NCBI RefSeq assembly: GCF_900111175.1
Contig: NZ_FOGI01000008.1
Coordinates: 248,001-312,000 of the forward strand
Direction: 5' to 3'
Source: Actinokineospora terrae
GTDB lineage: Bacteria > Actinomycetota > Actinomycetes > Mycobacteriales > Pseudonocardiaceae
Length of the DNA: 64,000 nucleotides
The notes under the pieces were generated by a model. That model was not told where the DNA came from. It saw only the letters and a list, made by a program, of their open reading frames with translations, and did not search any database. A program made the translations under genes and the position numbers. This document shows, one piece after another, positions 34,073 through 41,950 of this stretch (its first letter is position 1; each line of letters begins with the position of its first letter).

Positions 34073-34695
34073 GGTGTCCCCTCTCCCAACGCTTCCTGCC
34101 AGGCGCGGAGGTATTCCGGCGCCTTCAGGCCGTCGATGAGGGTGGTGACGAAGCGCCGTTCGGCCTCCAGCAGCGCGAGCCGGTAGTCCTCCTCGACCAG
34201 GAAGACCCACGGCAGGCCCTGCTCCTTCGCCCGGGCGGTGTCGGCGGTGATCTCGGCGGCTTCCCGGTCGAGTGCGACCAGCCGGGTGCCGAGCAGCTCG
34301 ACGGCCTCCCCCGGTTCGAGCACGCCGAGCAGCGACAGCGCGACGCCGAACCGCGGGTACTCGTGCTCGGGTTCGGCGACCAGCTCGCGCATCCAGTCGT
34401 AGAGCTCCGCCCGGCCGCTGTCGGTGAGCGCGTAGACGGTGCGCTCCGGCCGCGCCGTGTCCCGCACCGTCTCCTGCTCGGCGATGAACCCGGCTTTGCG
34501 CAGCTGCTCGACGACCATGTAGAGCGAGCCCCGGTTGTACTTGATGTTGCGGTCCTTGCCGGTCTCCTTGAGCCTGCGCCCCATCTCGTAGGGGTGCATG
34601 GGCTCCAGCAGCAGACCGGAGAGCACCGCGAGCGCCAGCGGGTTGCCCACCGCGCGTCGCTTGGCCACCACATCCTCATCTCTAGCCGACACCAA
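34051..34695 (-). CDS. PadR-family transcriptional regulator
   Basis: 214 residues. The winged helix is NPLALAVLSGLLLEPMHPYE, then MGRRLKETGKD, ending with the PadR hallmark GSLYMVVEQLRKAGFI. A long helical C-terminal dimerisation domain follows (vinculin-like PadR_C). It begins at 34695; an in-frame ATG upstream is not seen. A perfect 12-bp palindrome lies 27 nt upstream of the start and suggests autorepression. It is co-transcribed with the monooxygenase. Confidence 0.85.
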   Translation of the reverse strand: MVSARDEDVVAKRRAVGNPLALAVLSGLLLEPMHPYEMGRRLKETGKDRNIKYNRGSLYMVVEQLRKAGFIAEQETVRDTARPERTVYALTDSGRAELYDWMRELVAEPEHEYPRFGVALSLLGVLEPGEAVELLGTRLVALDREAAEITADTARAKEQGLPWVFLVEEDYRLALLEAERRFVTTLIDGLKAPEYLRAWQEALGEGTPWSAPEQ

Positions 34696-34733
34696 CTATC
34701 TCGACTCAACTAGTCAGTGTCAACTAATTAGTT
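34693..34733. promoter_or_regulatory. PadR operator candidate
   Basis: AACTAATTAGTT (34722-34733) is a perfect palindrome, and CAACTA recurs at about 34693, 34707 and 34721 (14-bp steps). This A/T-rich island is conspicuous in a GC-rich region and lies between the divergent padR and ligD-polymerase genes, so it could serve both. Confidence 0.5.
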
Positions 34734-34790
34734 CCGGACCATCCCCCGCATACCCTGGCAGGCCCGCGCCGCGCTGGTTACGTTGTGCCC

Positions 34791-35747
34791 ATGGCGGACG
34801 CCCCGGCGGTCGAGATCGAGGTCGGTGACCACACCGTCCGGGTGTCCAATCCGGACCGGGTGTACTTCCCCGAGCGCGGGGCCACCAAGCTCGACCTGGT
34901 GAACTACTACCTGTCGGTCGGCGACGGGATCGTGCGCGCGCTGCGGGAGCGGCCGTGCATGACGCACCGCTTCCCCAAGGGGGTCACCGGCGACAAGGTG
35001 CACCAGAAGCGGGTCCCGCACGGGGCGCCGCCGTGGCTGGAGACGGTGCGCGTGCACTTCCCCCGGTACAACCGGTACGCCGACGAGCTGTGCGTCACCA
35101 AGCTCGCCGACGTCGCGTGGGCGGTGCAGATGTCCACTGTCGAGTTCCACCCGTGGAACTCGCGCCGCGCCGACACCGAGCGCCCGGACGAGTGGCGGAT
35201 CGACCTGGACCCGATGCCGGACTGCGGGTTCGACCGGGTCCGCCGGGTCGCGCACGTCGCCCACGAGGTGCTCGACGAACTCGGCGCGGTGGGCTGGCCG
35301 AAGACCTCCGGCGGCAAGGGGCTGCACGTCTACGTGCGGATCGCGGCGGAGTGGTCGTTCGGCGACGTGCGGCGGGCGGCACTGGCATTCGCGCGCGAGG
35401 TCGAGCGGCGCGCTCCGGAGGACGTGACGACCACGTGGTGGCGCAAGGACCGCGACCCGGCGGCGCTGTTCGTCGACTACAACCAGAACGCGCGCGACCA
35501 CACGATCGCCTCCGCGTACTCGGTGCGCGGCGTGCCGGAGGCGACGGTGTCCACACCGCTGCGCTGGGACGAGATCGACGACGTCGACCCGCGCGACTGC
35601 ACCATCGCCACCGTGCCCGCCCGCTTCGCCGAACTGGGCGACCTGCACGCGACCATCGACGACGCCGCATACCGCCTGGACACCCTGCTCGACTGGGCCG
35701 ACCGCGACGACCGCGACGGCGCGGTAGACCCCGGGGAACCCGAATAG
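34791..35747 (+). CDS. LigD-type polymerase domain protein (archaeo-eukaryotic primase fold)
   Basis: 318 residues from ATG 34791 (GTG 34785 is in frame). Conserved motifs of the NHEJ polymerase domain are present: RVSNPDRVYFPERGATKLDL, GVTGDKVHQKRVP, WRIDLDPMPDCG (the catalytic Asp pair), KTSGGKGLHVYVRI and FVDYNQNARDHTIASAYSVR. It is a stand-alone polymerase/primase without ligase or phosphoesterase domains, as in many actinobacteria. No ku or ligase gene is in the window. TACGTT ends 6-7 nt before the ATG, so transcription may start at the initiation codon (leaderless), in line with the missing ribosome-binding site. Confidence 0.88.
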   Translation: MADAPAVEIEVGDHTVRVSNPDRVYFPERGATKLDLVNYYLSVGDGIVRALRERPCMTHRFPKGVTGDKVHQKRVPHGAPPWLETVRVHFPRYNRYADELCVTKLADVAWAVQMSTVEFHPWNSRRADTERPDEWRIDLDPMPDCGFDRVRRVAHVAHEVLDELGAVGWPKTSGGKGLHVYVRIAAEWSFGDVRRAALAFAREVERRAPEDVTTTWWRKDRDPAALFVDYNQNARDHTIASAYSVRGVPEATVSTPLRWDEIDDVDPRDCTIATVPARFAELGDLHATIDDAAYRLDTLLDWADRDDRDGAVDPGEPE

Positions 35748-36061
35748 CGCGTTGGTCCTCCTTGCGCCCCAACGGTTTCCGCCGGCGCGCGGTTCCCGGC
35801 GACGAGCCTCACGGTCATCGAGCCCTAGTGGCCGACCCCTGGTCTCCGCGGGTTTGGCCGCCGTCCCGGTGGCCCTCGGCGCTGAGCAGCCCCCGAATCC
35901 AGCCTCGTGGGCGCTGAACAGGGGGAACCAGCGGCGAGATCGGACTGTGGACAGGTCACGGCGTTGGGGACGAGCACCGTGGCCGGTGCGCCGAGGGGTG
36001 ATCAAGCCACGACGCCGCCCCGGTCGAGGCGGGCGGCGTCGTGAGGGGGTCGGGCGGGAGG
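35748..36061. other. 314-nt gap with a hairpin at its end
   Basis: No supported gene. Translations on the plus strand are Arg/Pro-rich shadows. At 36008-36043 the arms CACGACGCCGCCC and GGGCGGCGTCGTG pair perfectly over 13 bp around a 10-nt loop. This is the likely terminator of the minus-strand flavin-binding gene that ends at 36062. Confidence 0.6.
36008..36043 (-). terminator. Hairpin terminator after the PPOX-fold gene
   Basis: Perfect 13-bp stem (36008-36020 with 36031-36043), loop of 10 nt, 19 nt beyond the stop codon on the minus strand. Confidence 0.6.
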
Positions 36062-36481
36062 TCAGGCCGGGCCGAGGTCGGCGGAGGTCCAGTGTTCGAC
36101 CTTGAGGCGGAAGACGGTCTGCTGGCCCTCTTCCTTGAGGTAGGCCAGGTAGGCGTCGAGGCGCTCGGGGCGGACGTAGCGGGAGGCCATCTCGCGCAGG
36201 TAGTCCTCGTTGCCCGGCTCACCGACGGCGGGGCCCTCGACGGAGACGTAGCGGATGGTCGGCGACAGGCGCTCCACCAGCAGCGAGAACCGGCCCGCGC
36301 GCTCGATCAGCCGCGCCTTGCGGGAGGTGGACTTGGTGGTGATCCACAGCTGGCCACCCGGCTCGTACTTGTACCAGATCGGGACCTGCAGCGGCCCGCG
36401 CCCGTCCTCGGCGGACACGGCGAGCGACCCGATGTGCGGTTCGAGGAGGAACTGCTCACGTTCTTCAAGAGTCAGTGGCAT
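36062..36481 (-). CDS. Pyridoxamine-phosphate-oxidase-fold flavin/F420-binding protein
   Basis: 139 residues (MPLTLEEREQFLLEPHIGSL). The split-barrel motifs GPLQVPIWYKYEPGGQLWIT, TKSTSRKARLIERAGRFSLL and RYVSVEGPA are those of the PPOX/FDOR family, in which FMN or F420 is bound across a dimer. The size fits the small actinobacterial F420-dependent group. The substrate is unknown. It is divergent from the S9 peptidase gene, with a 26-bp palindrome in the interval. Confidence 0.8.
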   Translation of the reverse strand: MPLTLEEREQFLLEPHIGSLAVSAEDGRGPLQVPIWYKYEPGGQLWITTKSTSRKARLIERAGRFSLLVERLSPTIRYVSVEGPAVGEPGNEDYLREMASRYVRPERLDAYLAYLKEEGQQTVFRLKVEHWTSADLGPA

Positions 36482-36544
36482 GACCTCGAGCCTACCGGCA
36501 ATTCACCGACAACCCCGCACCACCAACGGTTTCCGACCGGACCA

Positions 36545-36570
36545 CCGGTTCAGGGGTACCCCTGAACCGG
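36545..36570. promoter_or_regulatory. 26-bp perfect palindrome between divergent genes
   Basis: The half-site CCGGTTCAGGGGT is followed at once by its exact reverse complement, with no spacer. It lies 64 nt upstream of the PPOX-fold gene and 67 nt upstream of the S9 peptidase gene. It could be an operator for a dimeric regulator controlling both genes. As DNA it can also extrude a cruciform, but the zero-length loop argues against an RNA terminator. Confidence 0.6.
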
Positions 36571-36636
36571 ACGTCCCACCGGGTGGGCTCGGGACCTGGC
36601 GGGCGCGCGGGCGGCCCGGGTTCGGTATAAGGAGAC

Positions 36637-38652
36637 GTGATCTTCGACGACGCCCGGAGCCGGACGGCTGCCGGGCCGCTGGCCGACCTTGACGCCTTCG
36701 TGCGGATGCCGCAGGTGGCCGGGCTGTGGCTGTCCCACGACGGCGACCGGCTGGTCGTCGGGGTCTCGCTGCCCGACGAGACGGGCACCCGCTACACCCG
36801 GTCGCTGTGGGAGGTCGACCCGCGCGGGCGGCGGGCCGCGCGCAGGCTCACCCGGGGTCCGGAGGGTGAGACCGGCGCCGGGTTCACACCATCGGGCGAT
36901 GTGCTGTTCACCTCGACCCGGTCGGCCCCCGAGGACGGCCCGGCGCTGTGGGTGCTGCCCGCGACCGGCGGCGACCCCGAGCCGCTCGTGCGGCCCGGCG
37001 GCGGGATCCGGGGCGTGCAGACCGCGGCGGACGGGACGATCGTGTTCGGCTCCGGCATGCTGCCCTCCGCGGTGGACCTGGCCTCCGACCGGGCGCTGCG
37101 GGAGGTGCGGGCCGACGCGTGCGTGTCCGCGGTGCTGCACGAGGAGTTCCCCATCCGGCACTGGGACCACGACCTGGGGCCCGAGCGCACCCGGCTGCTC
37201 GTGCGCGGACCGGACGGCGTGCGCGACCTGACCGGCCACGTCGGCCGCGCCCTGGGCGAGGAGTGCGGCTGGGACCTCAGCCCGGACGGCAGGACCGTGG
37301 TCACCATGTGGGCGGTCGGCGAACCGGGCGGCTCGCAGCGGCACACCGTGGTCGCCATCGACGTCGCCACCGGCGCCAGGCGGGTCCTCGCCGACGACCA
37401 CGGCCACGAGTACGAGTCCCCGCGCGTCTCCCCCGACGGCACCCGGGTCGCGGTGGTCGTCCAGCGCCGCAAGTGCCCCGACGACCCGGGCGACCGCTGG
37501 CTCGGTCTGGTGCCGCTCGACGGTGGACCGGTCGAGGCGTTGACCGCGGCATGGGACCGGTGGCCGCACACCGCGCGGTGGACCCCGGACGGCGCCGCGA
37601 TCGTGGTGTCCGCCGACGACCGCGGCCGGTCCCCGCTGTGGCTGGTCGACGTGGCCACCGGCGAGGCCACCAGGCTCACCACCGACGACGCCGCCTACAC
37701 CGACACCTGCGTCTCCCCCGACGGCCGGTGGGTCTACGCGCTGCGCTCGACGATCGACAGCCCGCCGGTCCCGGTGCGCGTCTCGCTGCCCGGCGGCGAC
37801 ATCACCCCGCTGCCGGACCCGGCGTCGGCGCTCGGGATCGCGACCCACGTGCGCGGCAGGCTCACCGAGGTGACCACGACCGCGTCGGACGGGACGCCGC
37901 TGCGGGCGTGGTTGACGCTGCCCGCGACCGCGAGCCCGGAGTCGCCCGCGCCGCTGCTGCTGTGGATCCACGGCGGGCCGGTGCTCTCGCGCAACAACTG
38001 GTCCTGGCGGTGGAACCCGTGGATCGCCTCCGCGCGGGGCTACGCGGTCCTGATGCCCGACCCCGCGCTGTCGACCGGCTACGGCGTCGACTTCATCCGC
38101 CGCGGCTGGAGCGCCTGGGGCGAGACCCCGTACACGGACCTGATGGAGATCACCGACGCCGCGCTGCGCAGACCCGACCTCGACCCCACCAGGACCGCCG
38201 CGATGGGCGGCTCCTTCGGCGGCTACATGGCCAACTGGATCGCGGGCCACACCGACCGCTTCGCCGCGATCGTCACCCACGCCTCGGTGTGGGACCTCGA
38301 CCACTCGACCGACACCGCCGACATCGCCTACGACTTCCGCCGCGAGATGACCCCCCAGGTCGCCGAGGCCAACTCCCCCCACCACCACGCCGACAAGATC
38401 ACCACCCCCATGCTGGTCATCCACGGCGCCCGCGACTTCCGCGTCCCGATCAGCGAGGCCCTGCGGCTGTGGTGGGACCTCTCGGCCCGCTGCGCGGACG
38501 GCACCGGCCCGCACCGCTTCCTGTACTTCCCGGACGAGAACCACTTCATCCTGGCCCCCAACAACGTCCGCCTCTGGTACGCCACCGTCCTGGCCTTCCT
38601 CGCCGAACACGTCCTCGGTGAGGAGTGGCACCGCCCCGCGTTGCTGGGCTGA
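36637..38652 (+). CDS. S9-family peptidase (acylaminoacyl/dipeptidyl type)
   Basis: 671 residues from GTG 36637, with AAGGAG 5-8 nt upstream. The N-terminal propeller (about 30-400) shows repeated blades (LSPDGRTVVTMW, VSPDGTRVAVVV, VSPDGRWVYALR). The C-terminal hydrolase has LLLWIHGGPVLSRNNWSW (oxyanion), AAMGGSFGGYMANWIAGH (nucleophile Ser in GGSFGG), VIHGARDFRVP (acid) and FPDENHFI (His). There is no signal peptide, so it acts in the cytoplasm on peptides. The residues RRGWSAWGETPYTDLMEITD fit the S9C group. It is a complete counterpart of the truncated S9 gene at the left edge. Confidence 0.92.
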   Translation: MIFDDARSRTAAGPLADLDAFVRMPQVAGLWLSHDGDRLVVGVSLPDETGTRYTRSLWEVDPRGRRAARRLTRGPEGETGAGFTPSGDVLFTSTRSAPEDGPALWVLPATGGDPEPLVRPGGGIRGVQTAADGTIVFGSGMLPSAVDLASDRALREVRADACVSAVLHEEFPIRHWDHDLGPERTRLLVRGPDGVRDLTGHVGRALGEECGWDLSPDGRTVVTMWAVGEPGGSQRHTVVAIDVATGARRVLADDHGHEYESPRVSPDGTRVAVVVQRRKCPDDPGDRWLGLVPLDGGPVEALTAAWDRWPHTARWTPDGAAIVVSADDRGRSPLWLVDVATGEATRLTTDDAAYTDTCVSPDGRWVYALRSTIDSPPVPVRVSLPGGDITPLPDPASALGIATHVRGRLTEVTTTASDGTPLRAWLTLPATASPESPAPLLLWIHGGPVLSRNNWSWRWNPWIASARGYAVLMPDPALSTGYGVDFIRRGWSAWGETPYTDLMEITDAALRRPDLDPTRTAAMGGSFGGYMANWIAGHTDRFAAIVTHASVWDLDHSTDTADIAYDFRREMTPQVAEANSPHHHADKITTPMLVIHGARDFRVPISEALRLWWDLSARCADGTGPHRFLYFPDENHFILAPNNVRLWYATVLAFLAEHVLGEEWHRPALLG

Positions 38653-38732
38653 TCCCCGGGGCCGGGCCGCGGCCTGAGTTCGGAACTCGGCGTAGGCCCG
38701 GGCCGGATCCTGGTGGCGAGTTGGGTCTGGGG

Positions 38733-39290
38733 TCAGGCTTGGGCCTTGGCCGTGATGTGGGCGACGACGGTGGTTTTGGCTTCGGCGTAGTCCTGGACGT
38801 GGCGCCAGGTGGTGGTGGCCAGGTGGCGCTTGGTGTCGGCGTAGTGGTCGCGGTCGGAGTCGTTGGCGCGCAACCGGTCGCGGAAGCGGAGCATGCGGTC
38901 GGCCTCGGGGCAGCCGTCGCCGAAGACGTGCAGGTTGATGTCGGTGTCGGGGCCCTTGAACAGGCGGTGCTCGAACCAGTCGGGCTCGCGCACCCGCAGG
39001 ACGTACCCGGCGGTCTCCAGCGCGGGCAGGTACCCGGGCTCGTCGGCGGCGTCGGGCACGAGCAGCAGCATGTCGATGATCGGCTTGGCGGTGAGCCCCG
39101 GCACGGAGGTGGACCCGACGTGCTCCAGGCGGCGCGCCACCGGTCCCAGCACGGCGCGGACCCGGTGCTCCTCGCGGGCGTAGAGGTCGGGCCAGCGCGG
39201 GTCGTACTCGACGAGGGTGATCGGCGCCGCGTGCGGACGCACCTCGCCGACGATCACCTTCTGGAGGTCGTCATCGCTGATGGGGGGCAT
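38733..39290 (-). CDS. GrpB family protein
   Basis: 185 residues. It shows VEYDPRWPDLYAREEHRVRA, then RRLEHVGSTSVPGLTAKPII and DMLLLVPDA, the GrpB/UPF0157 nucleotidyltransferase-like signature (HVGSTAVPGL.aKPiiDi), and DTDINLHVFGDGCPEADRML. Members are often fused to dephospho-CoA kinase in actinobacteria; here it stands alone. Biochemical function unproven. Confidence 0.88.
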   Translation of the reverse strand: MPPISDDDLQKVIVGEVRPHAAPITLVEYDPRWPDLYAREEHRVRAVLGPVARRLEHVGSTSVPGLTAKPIIDMLLLVPDAADEPGYLPALETAGYVLRVREPDWFEHRLFKGPDTDINLHVFGDGCPEADRMLRFRDRLRANDSDRDHYADTKRHLATTTWRHVQDYAEAKTTVVAHITAKAQA

Positions 39291-39424
39291 GGTGCTCCTT
39301 CACTTCGGTGGACGAAGGCAGCAGGCCAACCTAACAGGTGACCCCCGAAAGGGCGTCATGGATTCCCCCGCCCGGCGCGGTGTACTGGTCCGACCGGGAT
39401 CCCCAGCCGCACGAGGAGAGCACC

Positions 39425-39601
39425 ATGCGGCCGCACACCAGAACCCTCGGCGCCGTCGCCGTGCTGCTCGCGACCCTGCCGATGACCGCGGCGGCCCACC
39501 AGGCCGCCCTCGTCACCCACTCCCCCCACGGCAGCGCCCGCCCCACCCCGCCACCGGCCCTGACCCCCGCCGAGCCGCTGCACTGCCCGCTACTGGACTG
39601 A
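39425..39601 (+). CDS. Small secreted peptide of unknown function
   Basis: 58 residues from ATG 39425, with GAGGAG 7-8 nt upstream. MRPHTRTLGAVAVLLATLPM followed by TAAAHQAALV reads as a signal peptide with an AAA/AHQ cleavage site near residue 24. The mature part of about 34 residues is His/Pro-rich (VTHSPHGSARPTPPPALTP) and ends in EPLHCPLLD with a single cysteine. No homologue comes to mind. It is divergent from grpB. Confidence 0.5.
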   Translation: MRPHTRTLGAVAVLLATLPMTAAAHQAALVTHSPHGSARPTPPPALTPAEPLHCPLLD

Positions 39602-40119
39602 GTCTCCACCGATCCACCACGGGCGGGGTCGTAGCCGCGGGCCGGTCCCCCCGACCCGCGGCTACCCACAACCCGCTTCGCCCCCGCTCCGGCACCCCAG
39701 ATTCACCCGGTTCAGGGACAGAAGTTATCCACATCTGGATCTTGTCGGGGCTGGTTTCAAGATCGCCTGTCGGGGGGTGCCGATAGACTGGCACTGGGAC
39801 GCCCCCCGGAGAGGGTGGGGGCTGGGGCAGGACTGGCGTGCGCGCGCGAAGCGGTTGCGGTGGGGCTAAGGCGCTTGGGCGGCGCAAGAAGGCTTGCGCG
39901 GTGCGGGAGCAGGTGGGAGTCCCGTAAGGCCCTCGTGGCCAGCCAACGAGGTGCTCGCGGAGAGGCCAGTGGCTCGGGGCTCGACAACAAGTGCTCGCGG
40001 GGCCCAGGGCTAGCCAGGCGCTCGCGCGGCCCCCAGGCCCGCTGGGTGCTCGCGGGACTCGAGGGCCGGAACTCGGACGCTCGTGGGGCTCGGGGGTGAG
40101 CCCAGCAGAACGCCGGGGG
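39602..40119. other. 518-nt gap with promoter-like start and degenerate repeats
   Basis: A stretch at about 39740-39800 resembles the promoters often seen upstream of actinobacterial repeat genes (GGGGTGCCGATAGACTGG). No reading frame after it has a recognisable product: the 94-residue frame at 39815 is Arg/Gly/Ala-rich and lacks a ribosome-binding site. From 39951 the sequence is an imperfect tandem array (separate entry). It may be the remains of a deleted gene. Confidence 0.45.
39951..40091. repeat. Imperfect tandem repeat around GTGCTCGCGGGG
   Basis: Cores at 39951 (GTGCTCGCGG), 39991 (GTGCTCGCGGGG), 40018 (GCGCTCGCGCGG), 40045 (GTGCTCGCGGG) and 40077 (ACGCTCGTGGGG). Most spacings are 27-32 bp and the first is 40. 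Inter-core sequence is G/C-rich and partly palindromic (GGGCTAGCC). It ends 28 nt from the merR stop. Confidence 0.5.
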
Positions 40120-41025
40120 TCAAGCCCGGAGGGCGGCGGCGAACCACTCGAAGGCGGGGACGCGGGGTTCGGATGGGGTGGAGCCGTTGAGGATTGCCAG
40201 GAGTTGCCAGTAGCGCTCGACTCGGCGGTCGCTGAAGGTCTCTATGGTGTCGGCCAGGCGGGTTCGGTCCTCAGTGGACAGGTTGGGTGCGATTCTGGCG
40301 AGGATCTCCTGTCCCTGCGGGGAAGTCGGGTCGATGCCTGCCGCTTCGGCGGGGCCTGCGTGGTCGACCACCAGGGCTGGGTCGTGTGGGACGGGTGGGG
40401 CGCCCGCGGCGCCGGTGATCGCCATCTGGCGGACGCGGTGGTGGAAGTCCTCGTCGGCGACCAGGCCCGCGAGTTCGACCCAGGCGTCGACCTGGGTGTC
40501 GGTGGGGTCGTCGGGCAGGTCGACGCGGCGCATGGCGGTGGCGATGCCCGCCCCGGGCGCGTTCTCGTCGACCCCGGCGAAGGTGCGGTCGACGAACTCG
40601 TCGACCACGCGCTGGCGTTCCGCCGCGGACAGCCTGGCCATCTCGTGCATCAGTCTCATCTCCTCTGTTGTGCTTCCCCGTCTGGCGACCGAGCGCAGGA
40701 CCGCCCGCCGCACCCGCAACGCCCTGATCTCGACGTCGATGGCCCGCGCGTGCGCCGCCGCCACATCGGCGACGGTGACCTGCCGGTGCAGCACGGCGCG
40801 CACCGTCTCCAGGTCCAGCCCCAGCTCCCGCAGCGTCCGCACCAGGTCCAGCCGCGCCACCGCCTCGGCGTCGTAGAGCCGGTACCCGCCGTACGACCTG
40901 GTCGTGGGCGGCACCACCCCGCTGTCGGACCAGAACCGGATCGTCCGAACCGACAACCCCGTGCGCGCGGCCAACTGCCCGATGGTGAACAACTCGCCCG
41001 GATCGCCCATGACAGAAGCGTCCAC
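40120..41025 (-). CDS. MerR-family transcriptional regulator
   Basis: 301 residues from GTG 41025, or about 296 from ATG 41010. The winged HTH is FTIGQLAARTGLSVRTIRFW, then SDSGVVPPTTRSYGGYRLYD and ADVA helices typical of MerR. The C-terminal domain of about 180 residues (ARLSAAERQRVVDEFVDRTF onward) is helical and hydrophobic, like a TipAS-type ligand domain. There are no metal-binding cysteines, so an organic effector is likely. It is divergent from the methyltransferase gene (96 nt), which may be its target. Confidence 0.85.
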   Translation of the reverse strand: MDASVMGDPGELFTIGQLAARTGLSVRTIRFWSDSGVVPPTTRSYGGYRLYDAEAVARLDLVRTLRELGLDLETVRAVLHRQVTVADVAAAHARAIDVEIRALRVRRAVLRSVARRGSTTEEMRLMHEMARLSAAERQRVVDEFVDRTFAGVDENAPGAGIATAMRRVDLPDDPTDTQVDAWVELAGLVADEDFHHRVRQMAITGAAGAPPVPHDPALVVDHAGPAEAAGIDPTSPQGQEILARIAPNLSTEDRTRLADTIETFSDRRVERYWQLLAILNGSTPSEPRVPAFEWFAAALRA

Positions 41026-41121
41026 CTTCCACCCACTGGAGACTCAACCCGATTCTCCCGGCAGCACGCGAGAATCGGCAGACTGGCGGTGGGGAGAACA
41101 ACGGCAGAGGAGCGACGAAGG

Positions 41122-41868
41122 ATGTCCGGCGCACAGCTGTACGAAGTCATCGGAGTCGCGTACCCAGCCACGCGCCGCACCGAGCCGCGGATTGCCGCGC
41201 AGGTCTGGGCAGCGCTAGGGGACGCGCGCACCGTCCTGAACGTCGGAGCGGGAACCGGTTCCTACGAACCTCCCGACCGCCAAGTCACCGCGGTGGAACC
41301 CTCAGCGGTCATGCGCGCGCAGCGACCGGCAGGCACCGCCCCGTGTGTGGCCGCGTCCGCCGAGAACCTCCCGTTCGCGGACCAGTCCTTCGACGCGGCG
41401 ATGGCGATCAGCACCGTGCACCACTGGCGGGACCCGATCGCCGGTGTGCACGAGATGCGGCGGGTCGCGAAGCGAGTGGTGGTGTTCACCCACGACGACA
41501 GCGACGCGGGCTGGCTGCAGCGGTTCTGGCTCACCCGCGACTACCTGCCCGAGGTCGCGAACCTGGTCAAGGAAAGGCCATCCGTGCACGCTCTGGCCGA
41601 CGCGTTCGGGGCCAGGATGGAGCCGGTGCTGATCCCGTGGGACTGCGCGGACGGCTTCTTCGAGGCGCACTGGCGCAGACCGCAGGCGTACCTGGAGGAC
41701 CACGTGCGCCGCGCGGTGTCGGTGTGGACGACGGTGGGCCCGGAAGCCGAACAGCGGGCCGTGGACAACCTCCGCGATGACCTCACCTCCGGCCGGTGGG
41801 CCGAACGCAACCGCGAGCTCATCGACCTTGACGCGGCGGAGCTCGGTCTACGCCTGCTGGTGGCCTAG
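41122..41868 (+). CDS. Class I SAM-dependent methyltransferase
   Basis: 248 residues from ATG 41122, with GAAGG just upstream. SAM motif I is TVLNVGAGTGSYEP, the acidic ribose-binding position is in QVTAVEPSAVM, and motif II/III is ENLPFADQSFDAAMAISTVH. The layout is that of Methyltransf_11 enzymes acting on small molecules. The stop TAG lies inside the first unit of an 18-bp tandem array. The substrate is unknown. Confidence 0.85.
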   Translation: MSGAQLYEVIGVAYPATRRTEPRIAAQVWAALGDARTVLNVGAGTGSYEPPDRQVTAVEPSAVMRAQRPAGTAPCVAASAENLPFADQSFDAAMAISTVHHWRDPIAGVHEMRRVAKRVVVFTHDDSDAGWLQRFWLTRDYLPEVANLVKERPSVHALADAFGARMEPVLIPWDCADGFFEAHWRRPQAYLEDHVRRAVSVWTTVGPEAEQRAVDNLRDDLTSGRWAERNRELIDLDAAELGLRLLVA

Positions 41869-41950
41869 ACGACGCGAGCGGCCTAGAGGACGCAGGTGCC
41901 CTAGAGGCGCGAGCGATCTAGAGGGCGCAGATGGCCTAGAGGACGCGGGT
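41862..41950. repeat. 18-bp tandem array carrying CTAG in every unit
   Basis: Five units: 41862, 41880, 41898, 41916 (17 bp) and 41933, consensus GGCCTAGAGGACGCAGGT. The first unit supplies the stop codon of the plus-strand methyltransferase and the last the stop codon of the minus-strand NlpC/P60 gene. CTAG reads TAG on both strands. Confidence 0.8.

Noticed and set aside
39815..40099. 94-codon plus-strand frame
   Set aside because: Arg/Gly/Ala-rich translation of a repeat array, no ribosome-binding site, no domain.
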